From NCBI RefSeq assembly GCF_047238305.1, contig NZ_JBDFMO010000001.1, positions 4,154,001 to 4,218,000 on the forward strand: a stretch of 64,000 bases of DNA. The letters are read 5' to 3'. The number at the start of each line of letters is the position of its first letter. Positions within the stretch are counted from its first letter, which is position 1. The notes below the pieces were generated by a model that saw nothing but the letters and a program-made list of their open reading frames with translations, searched no databases and was not told where the DNA came from. The position numbers and the translations under genes are program-made. Shown here piece by piece: positions 1 to 8,328 of this stretch. The DNA comes from Ferdinandcohnia sp047238305 (lineage in GTDB: Bacteria; Bacillota; Bacilli; Bacillales; Bacillaceae_L).

Positions 1-491
1 TAAACACGATTTCTCCATACGGTTGTACCTACATCAAGAACCTTTAGATTTCCATCATCCTGCACAAAAATATGGCGTTTATGGTGGTCAATTCTTTCAA
101 GTCCAATTTGCTTATAGGTAGTTAATAAATGAATTAGCTTTTCAGATAAGTTTTTTGTTAAAGGTTGAGATTGCAAATACTCACGTAAGTCAATTCCGTA
201 AACCATTTCCATGGCAATATAATTAGGACCGCTACAGAATACCTTTGGGAAAAGACTTGTATGTTGACCGAGCGATAAAGCATAGAGCTCACGTGCACAA
301 ACATCTTCCTCCCCGTATATCTTCACACAGACATCATCGTTTACTTGAAAGACTGCTCCATGAACACCCTTTCCGATCATATTAAGTGATGTATTATTAT
401 TTAGGACTGTTACTTCAGCATCCTCATGTGCTTGAACAGTGATATTTTTTACATAATTCTCAATTTCCTTACAGTCAACTATTTGATTCAA
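1..491 (-). CDS. Small Ser/Thr protein kinase-like protein (N-terminal part, cut by window edge)
   Basis: The first 163 codons are visible and the C-terminus lies beyond base 1. The start is TTG at 491, placed 7 bases after a GAGGTG ribosome site. Kinase features in order: glycine-rich loop GKGVHGAVF (about residues 40-48), a VKIY strand with the likely ATP lysine near 57, the segment IDHHKRHIFV (134-143) in the catalytic-loop position, and VLDVGT (151-156) in the DFG position. This resembles the short YrzF/YbdM-type kinases of Bacillus. The HRD and DFG motifs are altered, so activity is not assured. Substrate unknown. It lies upstream of a probable spore-surface gene group on the same strand. 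Confidence 0.7.
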   Translation of the reverse strand, partial: MNQIVDCKEIENYVKNITVQAHEDAEVTVLNNNTSLNMIGKGVHGAVFQVNDDVCVKIYGEEDVCARELYALSLGQHTSLFPKVFCSGPNYIAMEMVYGIDLREYLQSQPLTKNLSEKLIHLLTTYKQIGLERIDHHKRHIFVQDDGNLKVLDVGTTVWRNRV

Positions 492-650
492 TTTATTTCA
501 CCTCGCAACGTTTTACGTTGTATTTAAATAGAATGTGTATTTACTAATTTTGTTTGTAAAAGTCTATCAATGTATAGTATTCTTGGGAAATTAGCTTGTG
601 TAGGACAAATTACTTAGAAAAACCGAATTTATTTCAATAAATTTAATCAA

Positions 651-682
651 AGACTGCCTTGCTTTGAATCGCAAGCAGTCCT
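651..682 (-). terminator. Probable intrinsic terminator of the 696-926 gene
   Basis: Arms GACTGCcTTGC (652-662) and GCAAGCAGTC (671-680) pair with one bulged base. On the minus strand the stem is followed by only a short T-run, so termination may be weak. It lies directly after the stop codon of the small acidic gene. Confidence 0.55.
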
Positions 683-695
683 TGTCATAATTAAA

Positions 696-926
696 TTACG
701 ATTTTTCCTCCTTTACAGGGGCATCATTATCTCCGGCTGATTTTTCTTCTACTGTATTTTTCTCTGTGGATTCTTCAGTTGGCTCTTTAGTTTCTTCTTC
801 TGTTTGTGTATTAAAACTAAATTGAATATTGCTGGAGACATTTCTGAGCACATTCTCCATTTCCTCTCTAACAATAGCACGGAGTTCATCGTATTTTTTT
901 GACTTTTCTTTGTCCTTCTTCCCCAT
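696..926 (-). CDS. Small acidic hypothetical protein, 76 aa
   Basis: I do not recognise a family. The start is ATG at 926, set 6 bases after GGGAGGTG; an in-frame GTG nine bases earlier overlaps the ribosome site and is unlikely. The protein has a lysine-rich N-terminus (MGKKDKEKSKK), a short helical stretch (about residues 13-30), then a very Glu/Thr-rich, probably disordered tail. There is no signal peptide or membrane segment. Its leader (GAGGTGAGAA then ATGGGGAA) closely resembles that of the next gene at 1143-1379, suggesting shared expression or descent. The context suggests a spore-associated protein, which is inference only. Confidence 0.7.
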   Translation of the reverse strand: MGKKDKEKSKKYDELRAIVREEMENVLRNVSSNIQFSFNTQTEEETKEPTEESTEKNTVEEKSAGDNDAPVKEEKS

Positions 927-1080
927 AGTTCTCACCTCCCAACTCAGTACTATAACGTATACCTTTTTAGCAGATTTGGAAGTGTGTTTGTCCTTTCTTG
1001 CTTAAAAAAGGGCATTTATGATTGTTCCATACACCAGGATGCTGATGGGGATTGAAGCATGATTAGCACTATTTGAACTC

Positions 1081-1118
1081 AAAAAAAACGAAGGTATCTT
1101 AATTGATATCTTCGTTTT
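1081..1118 (-). terminator. Intrinsic terminator of the 1143-1379 gene
   Basis: Arms ACGAAGgTATC and GATAtCTTCGT pair around a 6-base loop. On the minus strand the stem runs into a tract of eight T. It sits just downstream of the 1143 stop codon. Confidence 0.8.
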
Positions 1119-1142
1119 GTCAATTATTTTGGGCATTCTAAA

Positions 1143-1379
1143 TTAACCTCGTCTTCTTATTTGATCCAAGATGTTATGAATCTCACTTATGTTTGCGTCA
1201 GGTCCTATTGTAATATTCAGGTTACTCATACTTATATCCATACCCAAAACTTGAATAGAAACCCCACCTGGAGCATTCACATGCAATATGTTCTCTGGAT
1301 TTGAGCTTTCTTGATTTGAACCTTCCTGAGTAAAACCATCTTGGTTCTGTCTATCTTTAGATGAACCACTTTTCCCCAT
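1143..1379 (-). CDS. Small hypothetical protein, 78 aa
   Basis: Not recognised. The ATG at 1379 follows GAGGTG by 5 bases. The first 30 residues are polar, rich in Gln/Ser/Asn and probably disordered; residues about 30-78 alternate hydrophobic and polar positions (VSIQVLGMDISMSNLNITIG), which suggests a small beta domain, and end in a short basic helix. No cysteines, signal peptide or membrane segment are present. The leader sequence matches that of the 696-926 gene. Spore-coat association is possible from the neighbourhood but not shown by the sequence. Confidence 0.7.
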   Translation of the reverse strand: MGKSGSSKDRQNQDGFTQEGSNQESSNPENILHVNAPGGVSIQVLGMDISMSNLNITIGPDANISEIHNILDQIRRRG

Positions 1380-1482
1380 ATTCTCACCTCTTTACTGTTT
1401 CTAATTCCCACTATATGGAATATGTCTATAATCTGTATGGACAGGAGTGTATAAATAGGAAAATGTGTATTTACCTAGTAAA

Positions 1483-1830
1483 CTAATTTAATAGTCTTGT
1501 AACACAAGTTTCGATGATGGCAGCAAAGCCCGCAATTGCAAAAATCACAATAAGCGGTTCTGAAAGGGGCAAATAAAATTCATAAAGAAGATAAAGTAAG
1601 CCGGTTGACCAGATACCAGTGCACCAGTAGCAACTTAATAACTCACCAATCCATCTTCTTATCCCGGTACCTTTAAGTTGAATATATTCTTCCACAGTCC
1701 CATCTGGGAGTTCTTCCTCAATCACATTATGAAAGGGTCTACGAATAAATTCAGTAATTTTATCAAACACCAATAGCCTTGTAAGTCGAAAACTTGCTAA
1801 GCCAAGTAGAATAAACTCAAAAACAGTCAA
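1483..1830 (-). CDS. DUF1360 membrane protein (YngL-like)
   Basis: A protein of 115 aa starting at TTG 1830, chosen because AAGGAGG lies 7 bases upstream; an earlier in-frame TTG overlaps that site. Features: a hydrophobic N-terminal segment (about 3-14), the motif FRLTRLLVFD, a charged loop, the LSCYWCTGIW cysteine motif (about 66-75) and two hydrophobic segments in the C-terminal half. FRLTRL plus CxWCxG is the signature I associate with DUF1360 proteins such as B. subtilis YngL, many of them linked to sporulation. Molecular function is unknown. Confidence 0.75.
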   Translation of the reverse strand: MTVFEFILLGLASFRLTRLLVFDKITEFIRRPFHNVIEEELPDGTVEEYIQLKGTGIRRWIGELLSCYWCTGIWSTGLLYLLYEFYLPLSEPLIVIFAIAGFAAIIETCVTRLLN

Positions 1831-1881
1831 GACTTCTCCTCCTTTCAAGCGGAAACGCGTTAGAATATCCTTTTTAATAAA

Positions 1882-1915
1882 ATATGGTCATCACAACAAT
1901 TACATGATGACCATT
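1882..1915 (-). terminator. Hairpin terminator after the UDP-glucose dehydrogenase gene
   Basis: ATGGTCATC and GATGACCAT form a perfect 9-bp stem with a 13-base loop. On the minus strand it follows the dehydrogenase stop codon and leads into a T-rich stretch. Confidence 0.7.
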
Positions 1916-1926
1916 TGAATATTAGG

Positions 1927-3204
1927 TTATGGCTTTCCAATTCCTTCATAATAAAAGCCCATTTTTTCAAGTACCTGTTTATTTAAAGCATTTCTTCCAT
2001 CAAAGATGTATGGTTGCTTGACAGCGTTTTTCATCTTCTGCCAGTCTAGTTTCAAATACTCTTCCCATTCTGTAAGTAATAACACGCTGTCCACTCCATC
2101 TACCGCCTCAAACACATCTTTATACTGCGTTACATTGGGATTAGAAAGTGTAACTATTGGATCATGCACGTTAACGGAACAGCCTTTACCTACTAGTTCG
2201 TCAATTACAACCAAACTTGGAGACTCCCTTGTATCATCTGTCCCTGGTTTAAAAGCCAAACCTAATATCGCAATGCTCTTATCTTTCAAATCACCTATTG
2301 CCTTCTCAACCTTCTTTAAAAAGTAAAAGGATTGCGATTTGTTTATCGCCTCCACTTCTTCCAGAAGTGATAAATTCATGTCTACTTCCTTTGCAATTGT
2401 AATCAACGCACTGACATCTTTCGGAAAGCACGAGCCACCATACCCAATCCCTGCTTTGAGGAAATGGGGGCCAATTCGATGATCGAGACCGATTCCTTTC
2501 GAAATTTCATCAATATCCACCTGCATGTTATCGCAAAGTCTTGCCAGTTGATTGATAAAGGAGATTTTCAAAGCGAGAAAGGAATTTGAAGCATATTTTA
2601 TAAGTTCAGCAGCATTTGGAGTAGTTTCGATAACGGGAGAGGTTTCACCAACATATAATTGTCTCATTATCTCTAGCGCCCTTTTACTTGAACTGCCAAT
2701 TACCATTCGATCAGGATGAAGGGCATCATAAACGGCAGAGCCCTCTCTTAAAAATTCTGGATTTGAAACCACATCAAACGGGATCTTCCCATTTGCGGCT
2801 TCAATAACTGCTTTTACTTTGCTTGCTGTTCCAACTGGAACAGTGCTTTTATTAATTACTACCTTGTAGTTATTCATATGGGTTCCAATCATCTTCGCTA
2901 CTGAATATACAGCACTCAGGTCAGCACTGCCGTCCTTTTTCTTAGGTGTTCCTACACAAATAAAAATAAGGTCATTTTTCCCGATAGCGGTTTTTGCATC
3001 GGTTGTAAACGTTATATTTTTTTGAGTCAGATGCTTCCTTAATAATTCGGGTAACCCCTTTTCATAAAAATGAAGCCTTCCCGATGATAATGCCTCTACT
3101 TTTTTTTCATCAATATCTAGGCCCGTAACCTTGTGGCCTTTTTCACATAATACTAGGCCTGTTGTTGTTCCGACATATCCTGTTCCAATGACTAAAATAT
3201 TCAC
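1927..3204 (-). CDS. UDP-glucose 6-dehydrogenase (YtcA/TuaD-like)
   Basis: It oxidises UDP-glucose to UDP-glucuronate with two NAD+, giving precursors for acidic polysaccharide. The start is GTG at 3204, preceded by GAGGAG at 7 bases; an upstream in-frame ATG would need a 16-residue non-homologous extension overlapping the previous gene. The 425 aa match the family length. The N-terminal Rossmann motif GTGYVG is at residues 7-12, and the catalytic cysteine lies in GIGYGGSCFPKD (about 255-266). The C-terminal UDP-binding domain contains LAFKPGTDD. It is coupled to the uridylyltransferase gene just upstream (stop one base before this start). The pair resembles B. subtilis ytdA-ytcA, suggesting a spore-surface glycan role. 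Confidence 0.9.
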   Translation of the reverse strand: MNILVIGTGYVGTTTGLVLCEKGHKVTGLDIDEKKVEALSSGRLHFYEKGLPELLRKHLTQKNITFTTDAKTAIGKNDLIFICVGTPKKKDGSADLSAVYSVAKMIGTHMNNYKVVINKSTVPVGTASKVKAVIEAANGKIPFDVVSNPEFLREGSAVYDALHPDRMVIGSSSKRALEIMRQLYVGETSPVIETTPNAAELIKYASNSFLALKISFINQLARLCDNMQVDIDEISKGIGLDHRIGPHFLKAGIGYGGSCFPKDVSALITIAKEVDMNLSLLEEVEAINKSQSFYFLKKVEKAIGDLKDKSIAILGLAFKPGTDDTRESPSLVVIDELVGKGCSVNVHDPIVTLSNPNVTQYKDVFEAVDGVDSVLLLTEWEEYLKLDWQKMKNAVKQPYIFDGRNALNKQVLEKMGFYYEGIGKP

Positions 3205-3205
3205 T

Positions 3206-4033
3206 TTACTTCTCCTCTTCCCCTTGTTGTAATGTGTATATTTTTTGAACAAGCCTTATATATTCAGCTTCTTTTGCAATATCAAAACGCTCACTGCTAA
3301 CCTCAAGTCCATATGCGGGCTCAGATTGAAGCATGAGCTTAATGGCATCGGTTAGTTGAACTTCCGAACCAACACCAGGTTTGGTTTGTTCTAAGCATGC
3401 AAAAATGTTTGGCTTCAAAATATATCTTCCTGTTACAGCAAGATTCGAAGGTGGATTACTTTTCGGTTTTTCAACAATATCAGAAATTTTATACAAGCGG
3501 TCTTTTTCCTGTTTCTCTACCTGAATAACCCCATAGCTTTTCAAATGGGTAGGATCTACCTGTTGTAATGCTATAACATTCCTATCATATTCACGATAAG
3601 ATTCTATTAACTCCTCCAATGGATTTAGTTTAGTAGGAAGGTAGATTTCATCCGGAAGTAGAATGGCGAATGGGTCATTCCCCACAAAATCCTTTGCTAA
3701 TGAGACCGCATGCCCTAACCCCTTTGGATAGAACTGTCTCGTATAATATATTTTCACCTTCGGAAGCTCCAACGTATTGAGGAGATGTTGTTTGTTTTGC
3801 TGTTCTAGAAATGCTTCTAATTCTAAAGATCGATCATAATAATCTACAATTAAATTTTTAGTACGTGAGACAATCATGAGGATTTGTTCAATACCTGCTT
3901 TTACAGCTTCCTCGACAATATAATCAATCGCTGGACGCCCTCCGATAGGGAGCATTTCTTTTGGAAGTACTTTCGTCATTGGTAATCCCCGTGTACCAAA
4001 CCCTGCAGCAGGAATAATCGCCTTTTTAATCAT
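3206..4033 (-). CDS. UTP-glucose-1-phosphate uridylyltransferase (GalU/YtdA-like)
   Basis: Makes UDP-glucose from UTP and glucose 1-phosphate, the substrate of the dehydrogenase encoded next. 275 aa, start ATG at 4033 after GGGGGAG. The nucleotidyltransferase signature is at the N-terminus (PAAGFGTRGLPMTKVLPKEM, about 8-27). GVIQVE, EKPKSNPPSNLAVTGRYIL and a C-terminal RFDI segment follow. The usual LLGDD metal region reads LLPDE, a variation typical of divergent paralogues such as YtdA rather than of housekeeping GtaB. It forms a two-gene operon with the dehydrogenase. A housekeeping role cannot be excluded. Confidence 0.88.
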   Translation of the reverse strand: MIKKAIIPAAGFGTRGLPMTKVLPKEMLPIGGRPAIDYIVEEAVKAGIEQILMIVSRTKNLIVDYYDRSLELEAFLEQQNKQHLLNTLELPKVKIYYTRQFYPKGLGHAVSLAKDFVGNDPFAILLPDEIYLPTKLNPLEELIESYREYDRNVIALQQVDPTHLKSYGVIQVEKQEKDRLYKISDIVEKPKSNPPSNLAVTGRYILKPNIFACLEQTKPGVGSEVQLTDAIKLMLQSEPAYGLEVSSERFDIAKEAEYIRLVQKIYTLQQGEEEK

Positions 4034-4150
4034 TTAGTTGTCTCCCCCCTTCTGTTATTATTCAATTTATTCACGAGTTGTCTTAGAGGAAGTTGTCCCC
4101 TATAGAAAGGGCTAGTAAATGAGGCAAACGTATAAACGATTTTCACACAT

Positions 4151-4180
4151 AAAAAAACCACGGAGAAAATTCCGTAGGTT
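4151..4180 (-). terminator. Intrinsic terminator of the MFS gene
   Basis: CCTACGGA and TCCGTGG pair with one bulge around ATTTTC on the minus strand and are followed by seven T. It lies just after the MFS stop codon. Confidence 0.8.
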
Positions 4181-4191
4181 CCAAGTTTACC

Positions 4192-5424
4192 CTATCTCTT
4201 CATTTTTTGAAATAATGAATCTGTTCTGACTCGCTTAGGCGGCTTAATAAAAAATAAGACTAGAACAGCCGCTAGAGCAGAAATACCGGCGACTGAAAAG
4301 AACAAGATATCATGTGAAAGCTTCATTAAAATAGCAAAAACAGGTGGTCCAACAGCAACTCCAATAAAGCGGGCACTACTATAGATTGAAGTAATCGTAC
4401 CTCTTTCATCTTTTTCAGTGCCATTCGTGATAAGCGCATCTAGGCTTGGAAGAGCGATTCCGATACCTATTCCACAAATGACAAGGGCAGCTATAAAAAT
4501 ATACAGATTTTCCGTGTAACAAATCCCAAAAACGGCTACTGTAGCTGCAAAAATCCCAGAAAATATAATCCATTTAATCGCATTTTTATCATCACCAAGC
4601 TTCTTTCCAGTAATAAATGATGCAAGGCACAGCGCTCCAAGCGGAATTGCAAGAATGAGACCTTTTACCATTCCATCAATTCCATACTTGTCCTCCAAAA
4701 TTGACGATAAGAAAAAAAGCATCCCAAAAAGAATATAAAAACAAATCGCTCCGACGATAAAAATGGAGATCAGCCACCGCCCTTCATTTTTTAATGTTCG
4801 CTTAATTTTTTTAAGAAAAAATTTAAATTCAGTGGTGTCAACTTCATTATCCTTTGGTGTGTGAACCATAAATTGAATCAATAGAATTGAAATTAAACAA
4901 AAAATCGGAAAAGCTAAAAAAGGCATATACCAAATCATGGCTGCAAGTAACGCACCTAAAATTGGGCTTAGTACCTTTCCAAATGTATTGGATGTTTCAA
5001 TTAATCCAAGACCGGTATTAACATCCTTCTCACTTTTACACATATCGCCTACAAGTGGGATAACAATTGGCGAAGCACCTGCAGCACCAATACCTTGCAA
5101 CAGTCTACCTACTAGAATCAGGATATACGGACTTTCGAATAACCACGAAGCTAGTCCTGCAAGTAGACCTCCTACACCAGCAATGATTAAGCTTGGGATA
5201 ATCACTTTCTTTCTTCCAATTCGATCGGAAAGAAATCCAGCAATAGGGATTAAAATAATTGCCACAATCGAATAAATAGTAATAATCAAGCTTGATTGAA
5301 AAGGTGAAATATCTAGTTCTTTTTCCATCATTGGTAAAACGGGTATTAGCATAGAATTGCCCAAGGTCATGACTAATGGGATGGATGCAAGTGAAAGTAC
5401 GCCCCATTTTTCTTTTTTCTGCAT
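4192..5424 (-). CDS. MFS family efflux transporter
   Basis: 410 aa and very hydrophobic, with about twelve predicted membrane segments. The MFS loop 2-3 signature GFLSDRIGRKKV lies near residues 62-73, and a motif C-like glycine/proline-rich stretch (GIGAAGASPIVIPLVGD, about 112-128) is typical of drug/proton antiporters. Start ATG at 5424 after GGAGAAGAG. It is transcribed divergently from fabI and has its own terminator. Substrate cannot be inferred; drug or small-metabolite export is likely. No regulator gene is adjacent. Confidence 0.85.
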   Translation of the reverse strand: MQKKEKWGVLSLASIPLVMTLGNSMLIPVLPMMEKELDISPFQSSLIITIYSIVAIILIPIAGFLSDRIGRKKVIIPSLIIAGVGGLLAGLASWLFESPYILILVGRLLQGIGAAGASPIVIPLVGDMCKSEKDVNTGLGLIETSNTFGKVLSPILGALLAAMIWYMPFLAFPIFCLISILLIQFMVHTPKDNEVDTTEFKFFLKKIKRTLKNEGRWLISIFIVGAICFYILFGMLFFLSSILEDKYGIDGMVKGLILAIPLGALCLASFITGKKLGDDKNAIKWIIFSGIFAATVAVFGICYTENLYIFIAALVICGIGIGIALPSLDALITNGTEKDERGTITSIYSSARFIGVAVGPPVFAILMKLSHDILFFSVAGISALAAVLVLFFIKPPKRVRTDSLFQKMKR

Positions 5425-5529
5425 ATCACTCTTCTCCTTCGGAATTCTACTTCAAAAAGTTAAACATATAGATTTTAGCTTCACCTATTAAGGTGATAAT
5501 ATGTATAGAAAGGTTTATCATGGCTAGTT

Positions 5530-5568
5530 TTGGGAAAATAATAAACTAAAATATAGTATCAGATACTA
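5530..5568 (+). promoter_or_regulatory. fabI promoter with FapR-like operator
   Basis: A perfect inverted repeat TAGTATC-A-GATACTA spans 5554-5568. It resembles the FapR operator (TTAGTACC..GGTACTAA type) that controls fatty-acid genes in Bacillus. Candidate hexamers TTGGGA (5530) and TATAGT (5552) with a 16-base spacer place the operator over the -10 region, as is usual for FapR repression relieved by malonyl-CoA. Confidence 0.6.
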
Positions 5569-5625
5569 AAACCAGGTATAATAAGATAAGAGGAAAACAT
5601 TTTTGATGCATTTATGGAGGTAACA

Positions 5626-6405
5626 ATGGAAGATTTAATTCAATTAGAAGGTAAAAATATTGTCGTTATGGGCGTAGCCAATGAAAGAAGTATTGCTTGG
5701 GGTGTTGCTGAATCCCTTTATAAAGCCGGTGCGAAAGTTATTTATACGTATCGTCTAGATCGTTCACGTGAAAAATTAGAAAAATTATTAGAGAAATACA
5801 ATTACCCTGCAGAAATGATTGTAAGATGTGATGTGAATAGCGATGAAAGCATCTCACAAGCTTTTACTGAAATTGGTGAAAAAGTAGGAACAATCCACGG
5901 ATTAGTACACTCTGTTGCATTCGCCAATGCAGATGACTTAAAAGGTGATTTTATCGATACATCAAGAGATGGATATGCGTTTGCACAAGATACGAGTGCA
6001 TATTCATTAGTTGCTGCAGCAAAAGCAGCTCGACCATATTTAGCAGAAGATGCTTCGATCTTAACCATGTCTTATCTAGGTGCTGTACGTGCTCTTCCTG
6101 GTTATAATGTGATGGGAATTGCAAAAGCCTCACTTGAAGCTTGTGTAAGATACCTTACATTTGACCTAGGGAAAGATGGAGTTAGAATCAATGCAATTTC
6201 AGCGGGTCCAATTCGAACATTAGCTGCTAAAGGAGTTCCGGGCTTCAATGATATTATGAAAATGATTGAAGAAAAAGCGCCTCTTAAGCGAAATGTAACA
6301 AAAGAAGATGTTGGTAACATGTCCATTGCCATGCTAAGCAATCTTTCACGCGGAGTGACTGGCGAAGTAATTTATGTCGATTCAGGTTATAATATTGTTG
6401 GATAA
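5626..6405 (+). CDS. fabI: Enoyl-[acyl-carrier-protein] reductase (NADH)
   Basis: Catalyses the last reduction of the type II fatty-acid elongation cycle. 259 aa. The ATG at 5626 is used because GGAGG ends 5 bases before it; an ATG at 5614 lies within the ribosome site. Short-chain dehydrogenase fold with the FabI-type cofactor motif GVANERSIAWG (about 16-26). The catalytic Tyr-x6-Lys is in GYNVMGIAKA (about 155-164), preceded by SYLGA. AISAGPIRTLAA covers the substrate loop. It is monocistronic, with a FapR-like operator upstream and a terminator downstream. Confidence 0.97.
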   Translation: MEDLIQLEGKNIVVMGVANERSIAWGVAESLYKAGAKVIYTYRLDRSREKLEKLLEKYNYPAEMIVRCDVNSDESISQAFTEIGEKVGTIHGLVHSVAFANADDLKGDFIDTSRDGYAFAQDTSAYSLVAAAKAARPYLAEDASILTMSYLGAVRALPGYNVMGIAKASLEACVRYLTFDLGKDGVRINAISAGPIRTLAAKGVPGFNDIMKMIEEKAPLKRNVTKEDVGNMSIAMLSNLSRGVTGEVIYVDSGYNIVG

Positions 6406-6410
6406 AAAAC

Positions 6411-6443
6411 AAGGGCGATACCAATTGTTGGCTCGCCCTTTCT
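6411..6443 (+). terminator. Bidirectional terminator between fabI and the antiporter gene
   Basis: AAGGGCGA (6411-6418) pairs with TCGCCCTT (6433-6440) and is followed by a T-rich tract. The two flanking genes converge here, so it probably serves both. Confidence 0.8.
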
Positions 6444-6447
6444 TCAT

Positions 6448-8295
6448 TTAGAATTCTAAATCAAATCTTAATTCATCCACATACTCCCTAGAGCCGGTCA
6501 CAATTAATCGGTCCCCAAGCAGAAGTTCTGTATCACCATGTGGAACAATTGAATCTTTGCCTCTAAAAATCCGAACAAAGATGACATCTCCAGTAAACGG
6601 GAAGTTTCGCAACATGGTTCCATCATACACCCTATTGTTCATATCGATTTCAAACAAGGATTGTTCCTGATTCGTAAGGATTGTCATAATACTCGGTACT
6701 TCAATTAACGCACGAAGTAATGTATTGGTCGACATTAGTAAAGAGAATACTTCGATATTTTGATCCTTGAGTTCATCACCTAGTGAACCAGACTCGATTC
6801 TTGCAATGACACGATCAACTCCATTATCCTTTGCGAATTTCGCAATTTCAGCATTCTGCTGATCAGACCCAGTTGTAATAACTAAAATTTCCACATCAAA
6901 CACATTTAAATTTTCAAGGGTTTCAATTGAATAATCTTCAAGACCCACAATATCGAATACAGAATCCGAATGTTTTTTATCAATTTTATCCTGGGTTGTA
7001 TGATAAATCGTCGTATCATATAGCTTTGAGTTTAACTCCCTTATCACAGGTAATGACATCTGGTTTGCACCAATAAAGGCAACGCGAATGACTGGTTCTT
7101 CATCCATTTGCTTTGGAAACAGCTTTTTAAACCCTATTGGTGAAACGATACTTGCAATAATCGCAACTAAAATTAATGCACCAGACATCCGATCATCAAT
7201 GATCCCCATTTTCTCCCCTACAGTTGCTGCTGCGATGACAAGAGATAATGTTGATGTTAACAATGCACCGGCCCCGATTGTCGTTCGCCAATCATACCAG
7301 CGCTTGATATAAAGAATCGGAACCATTTTTGAAATAACTAAAGCGATAAATAATAATGGAATAAGCATTAGTATTTTTGGATCCTGGAAAAGCGACCATA
7401 TGTCGAGTTCCACCCCGATCATCACGAAGAAGATCGGAATTAAGAATCCATAACCAAATGAATCAAGCTGTTGCACCATTTCATGATTTGGTGACAATAA
7501 TGAGACTAAGACACCAGCTAAAAACGCACCTAAAATATTCTCAGCACCAATCGTTTCAGAAAGAGCAACTAAAATCATGATGAGTGCAAAAATTGCTCTT
7601 GTTCCAATTTGAATGGTTCCCTTCGACATCGTTTCAAGGAAGGATCGATTTTGAAACCTCTTCCCAACTAAATAGAGGAGGATCCCTGCTCCAAATAAGA
7701 TTAACAAGAGCCACATATTGCTCTCTCCGCCTCCGTAAATAGAGGCAAAAACAGCAAGTAAAATCATTGTAACAAGGTCAGCCACTACTGCAATTAGCAG
7801 GATAATCTGACCAATATTTGTTTTCATAATTTGGGCATCCTTAAGAGTTGGTACAACAACCCCTAAAGAAATCGTTGATATAATTAATGTCATTAAGAAT
7901 GCATTATCTGTAAATCCTGTCCAAACAAATAGATAAGATAATAGAAGAGATAAAATAAAGATTCCTGCAAATACAATGATGGAAACAATAAAAGTACTTG
8001 GAGCCTTTTTTCCATTTGGGAGGGTTTGTTTCTTTTTGCCTCCTGCAAATGCAGAAAAGTCAATTTCAACCCCACTTAAAAACATTAAAAAAATGAATCC
8101 TAATGTTGATAAAGTTTCGAGCCACATATCAGGTTCAACCACGTCAAACCCACTTTTTCCAATAATAATACCCATAATAATTTCCGCTACAACAACAGGG
8201 ATTACCCGAAGTTTAAATCTATGTAATAACAGTGGTGTCAAGAAGGCCACCACCATCACTATGACTAATGATGTTAATGAAGCACCATGTTCCAT
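6448..8295 (-). CDS. yjbQ: CPA2 cation:proton antiporter with RCK/TrkA domains (YjbQ)
   Basis: 615 aa, matching B. subtilis YjbQ in size and position. Residues about 1-390 hold a dozen or so hydrophobic segments of a Na+/H+ exchanger domain. Residues about 405-525 form a TrkA-N (RCK) nucleotide-binding domain whose glycine motif is degenerate (GANQMS in place of GxGxxG), and about 530-615 a TrkA-C domain ending in a regulatory loop with GDRLIVTGS. The ion is probably K+ or Na+ in exchange for H+; specificity is not visible. Start ATG at 8295 after GGGGG. Convergent with fabI. Confidence 0.88.
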   Translation of the reverse strand: MEHGASLTSLVIVMVVAFLTPLLLHRFKLRVIPVVVAEIIMGIIIGKSGFDVVEPDMWLETLSTLGFIFLMFLSGVEIDFSAFAGGKKKQTLPNGKKAPSTFIVSIIVFAGIFILSLLLSYLFVWTGFTDNAFLMTLIISTISLGVVVPTLKDAQIMKTNIGQIILLIAVVADLVTMILLAVFASIYGGGESNMWLLLILFGAGILLYLVGKRFQNRSFLETMSKGTIQIGTRAIFALIMILVALSETIGAENILGAFLAGVLVSLLSPNHEMVQQLDSFGYGFLIPIFFVMIGVELDIWSLFQDPKILMLIPLLFIALVISKMVPILYIKRWYDWRTTIGAGALLTSTLSLVIAAATVGEKMGIIDDRMSGALILVAIIASIVSPIGFKKLFPKQMDEEPVIRVAFIGANQMSLPVIRELNSKLYDTTIYHTTQDKIDKKHSDSVFDIVGLEDYSIETLENLNVFDVEILVITTGSDQQNAEIAKFAKDNGVDRVIARIESGSLGDELKDQNIEVFSLLMSTNTLLRALIEVPSIMTILTNQEQSLFEIDMNNRVYDGTMLRNFPFTGDVIFVRIFRGKDSIVPHGDTELLLGDRLIVTGSREYVDELRFDLEF

Positions 8296-8328
8296 GTTTT
8301 ACCCCCAATATCATAAATTTTAAAATTA

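Noticed and set aside
2006..2326. Antisense open frame over the UDP-glucose dehydrogenase gene
   Set aside because: Shadow of a clearly coding gene on the other strand; low-complexity serine/threonine product.
4192..5424. Acquired drug-resistance gene
   Set aside because: Base composition and codon use look like the neighbours and there are no mobile-element traces; treated as an ordinary chromosomal MFS transporter.
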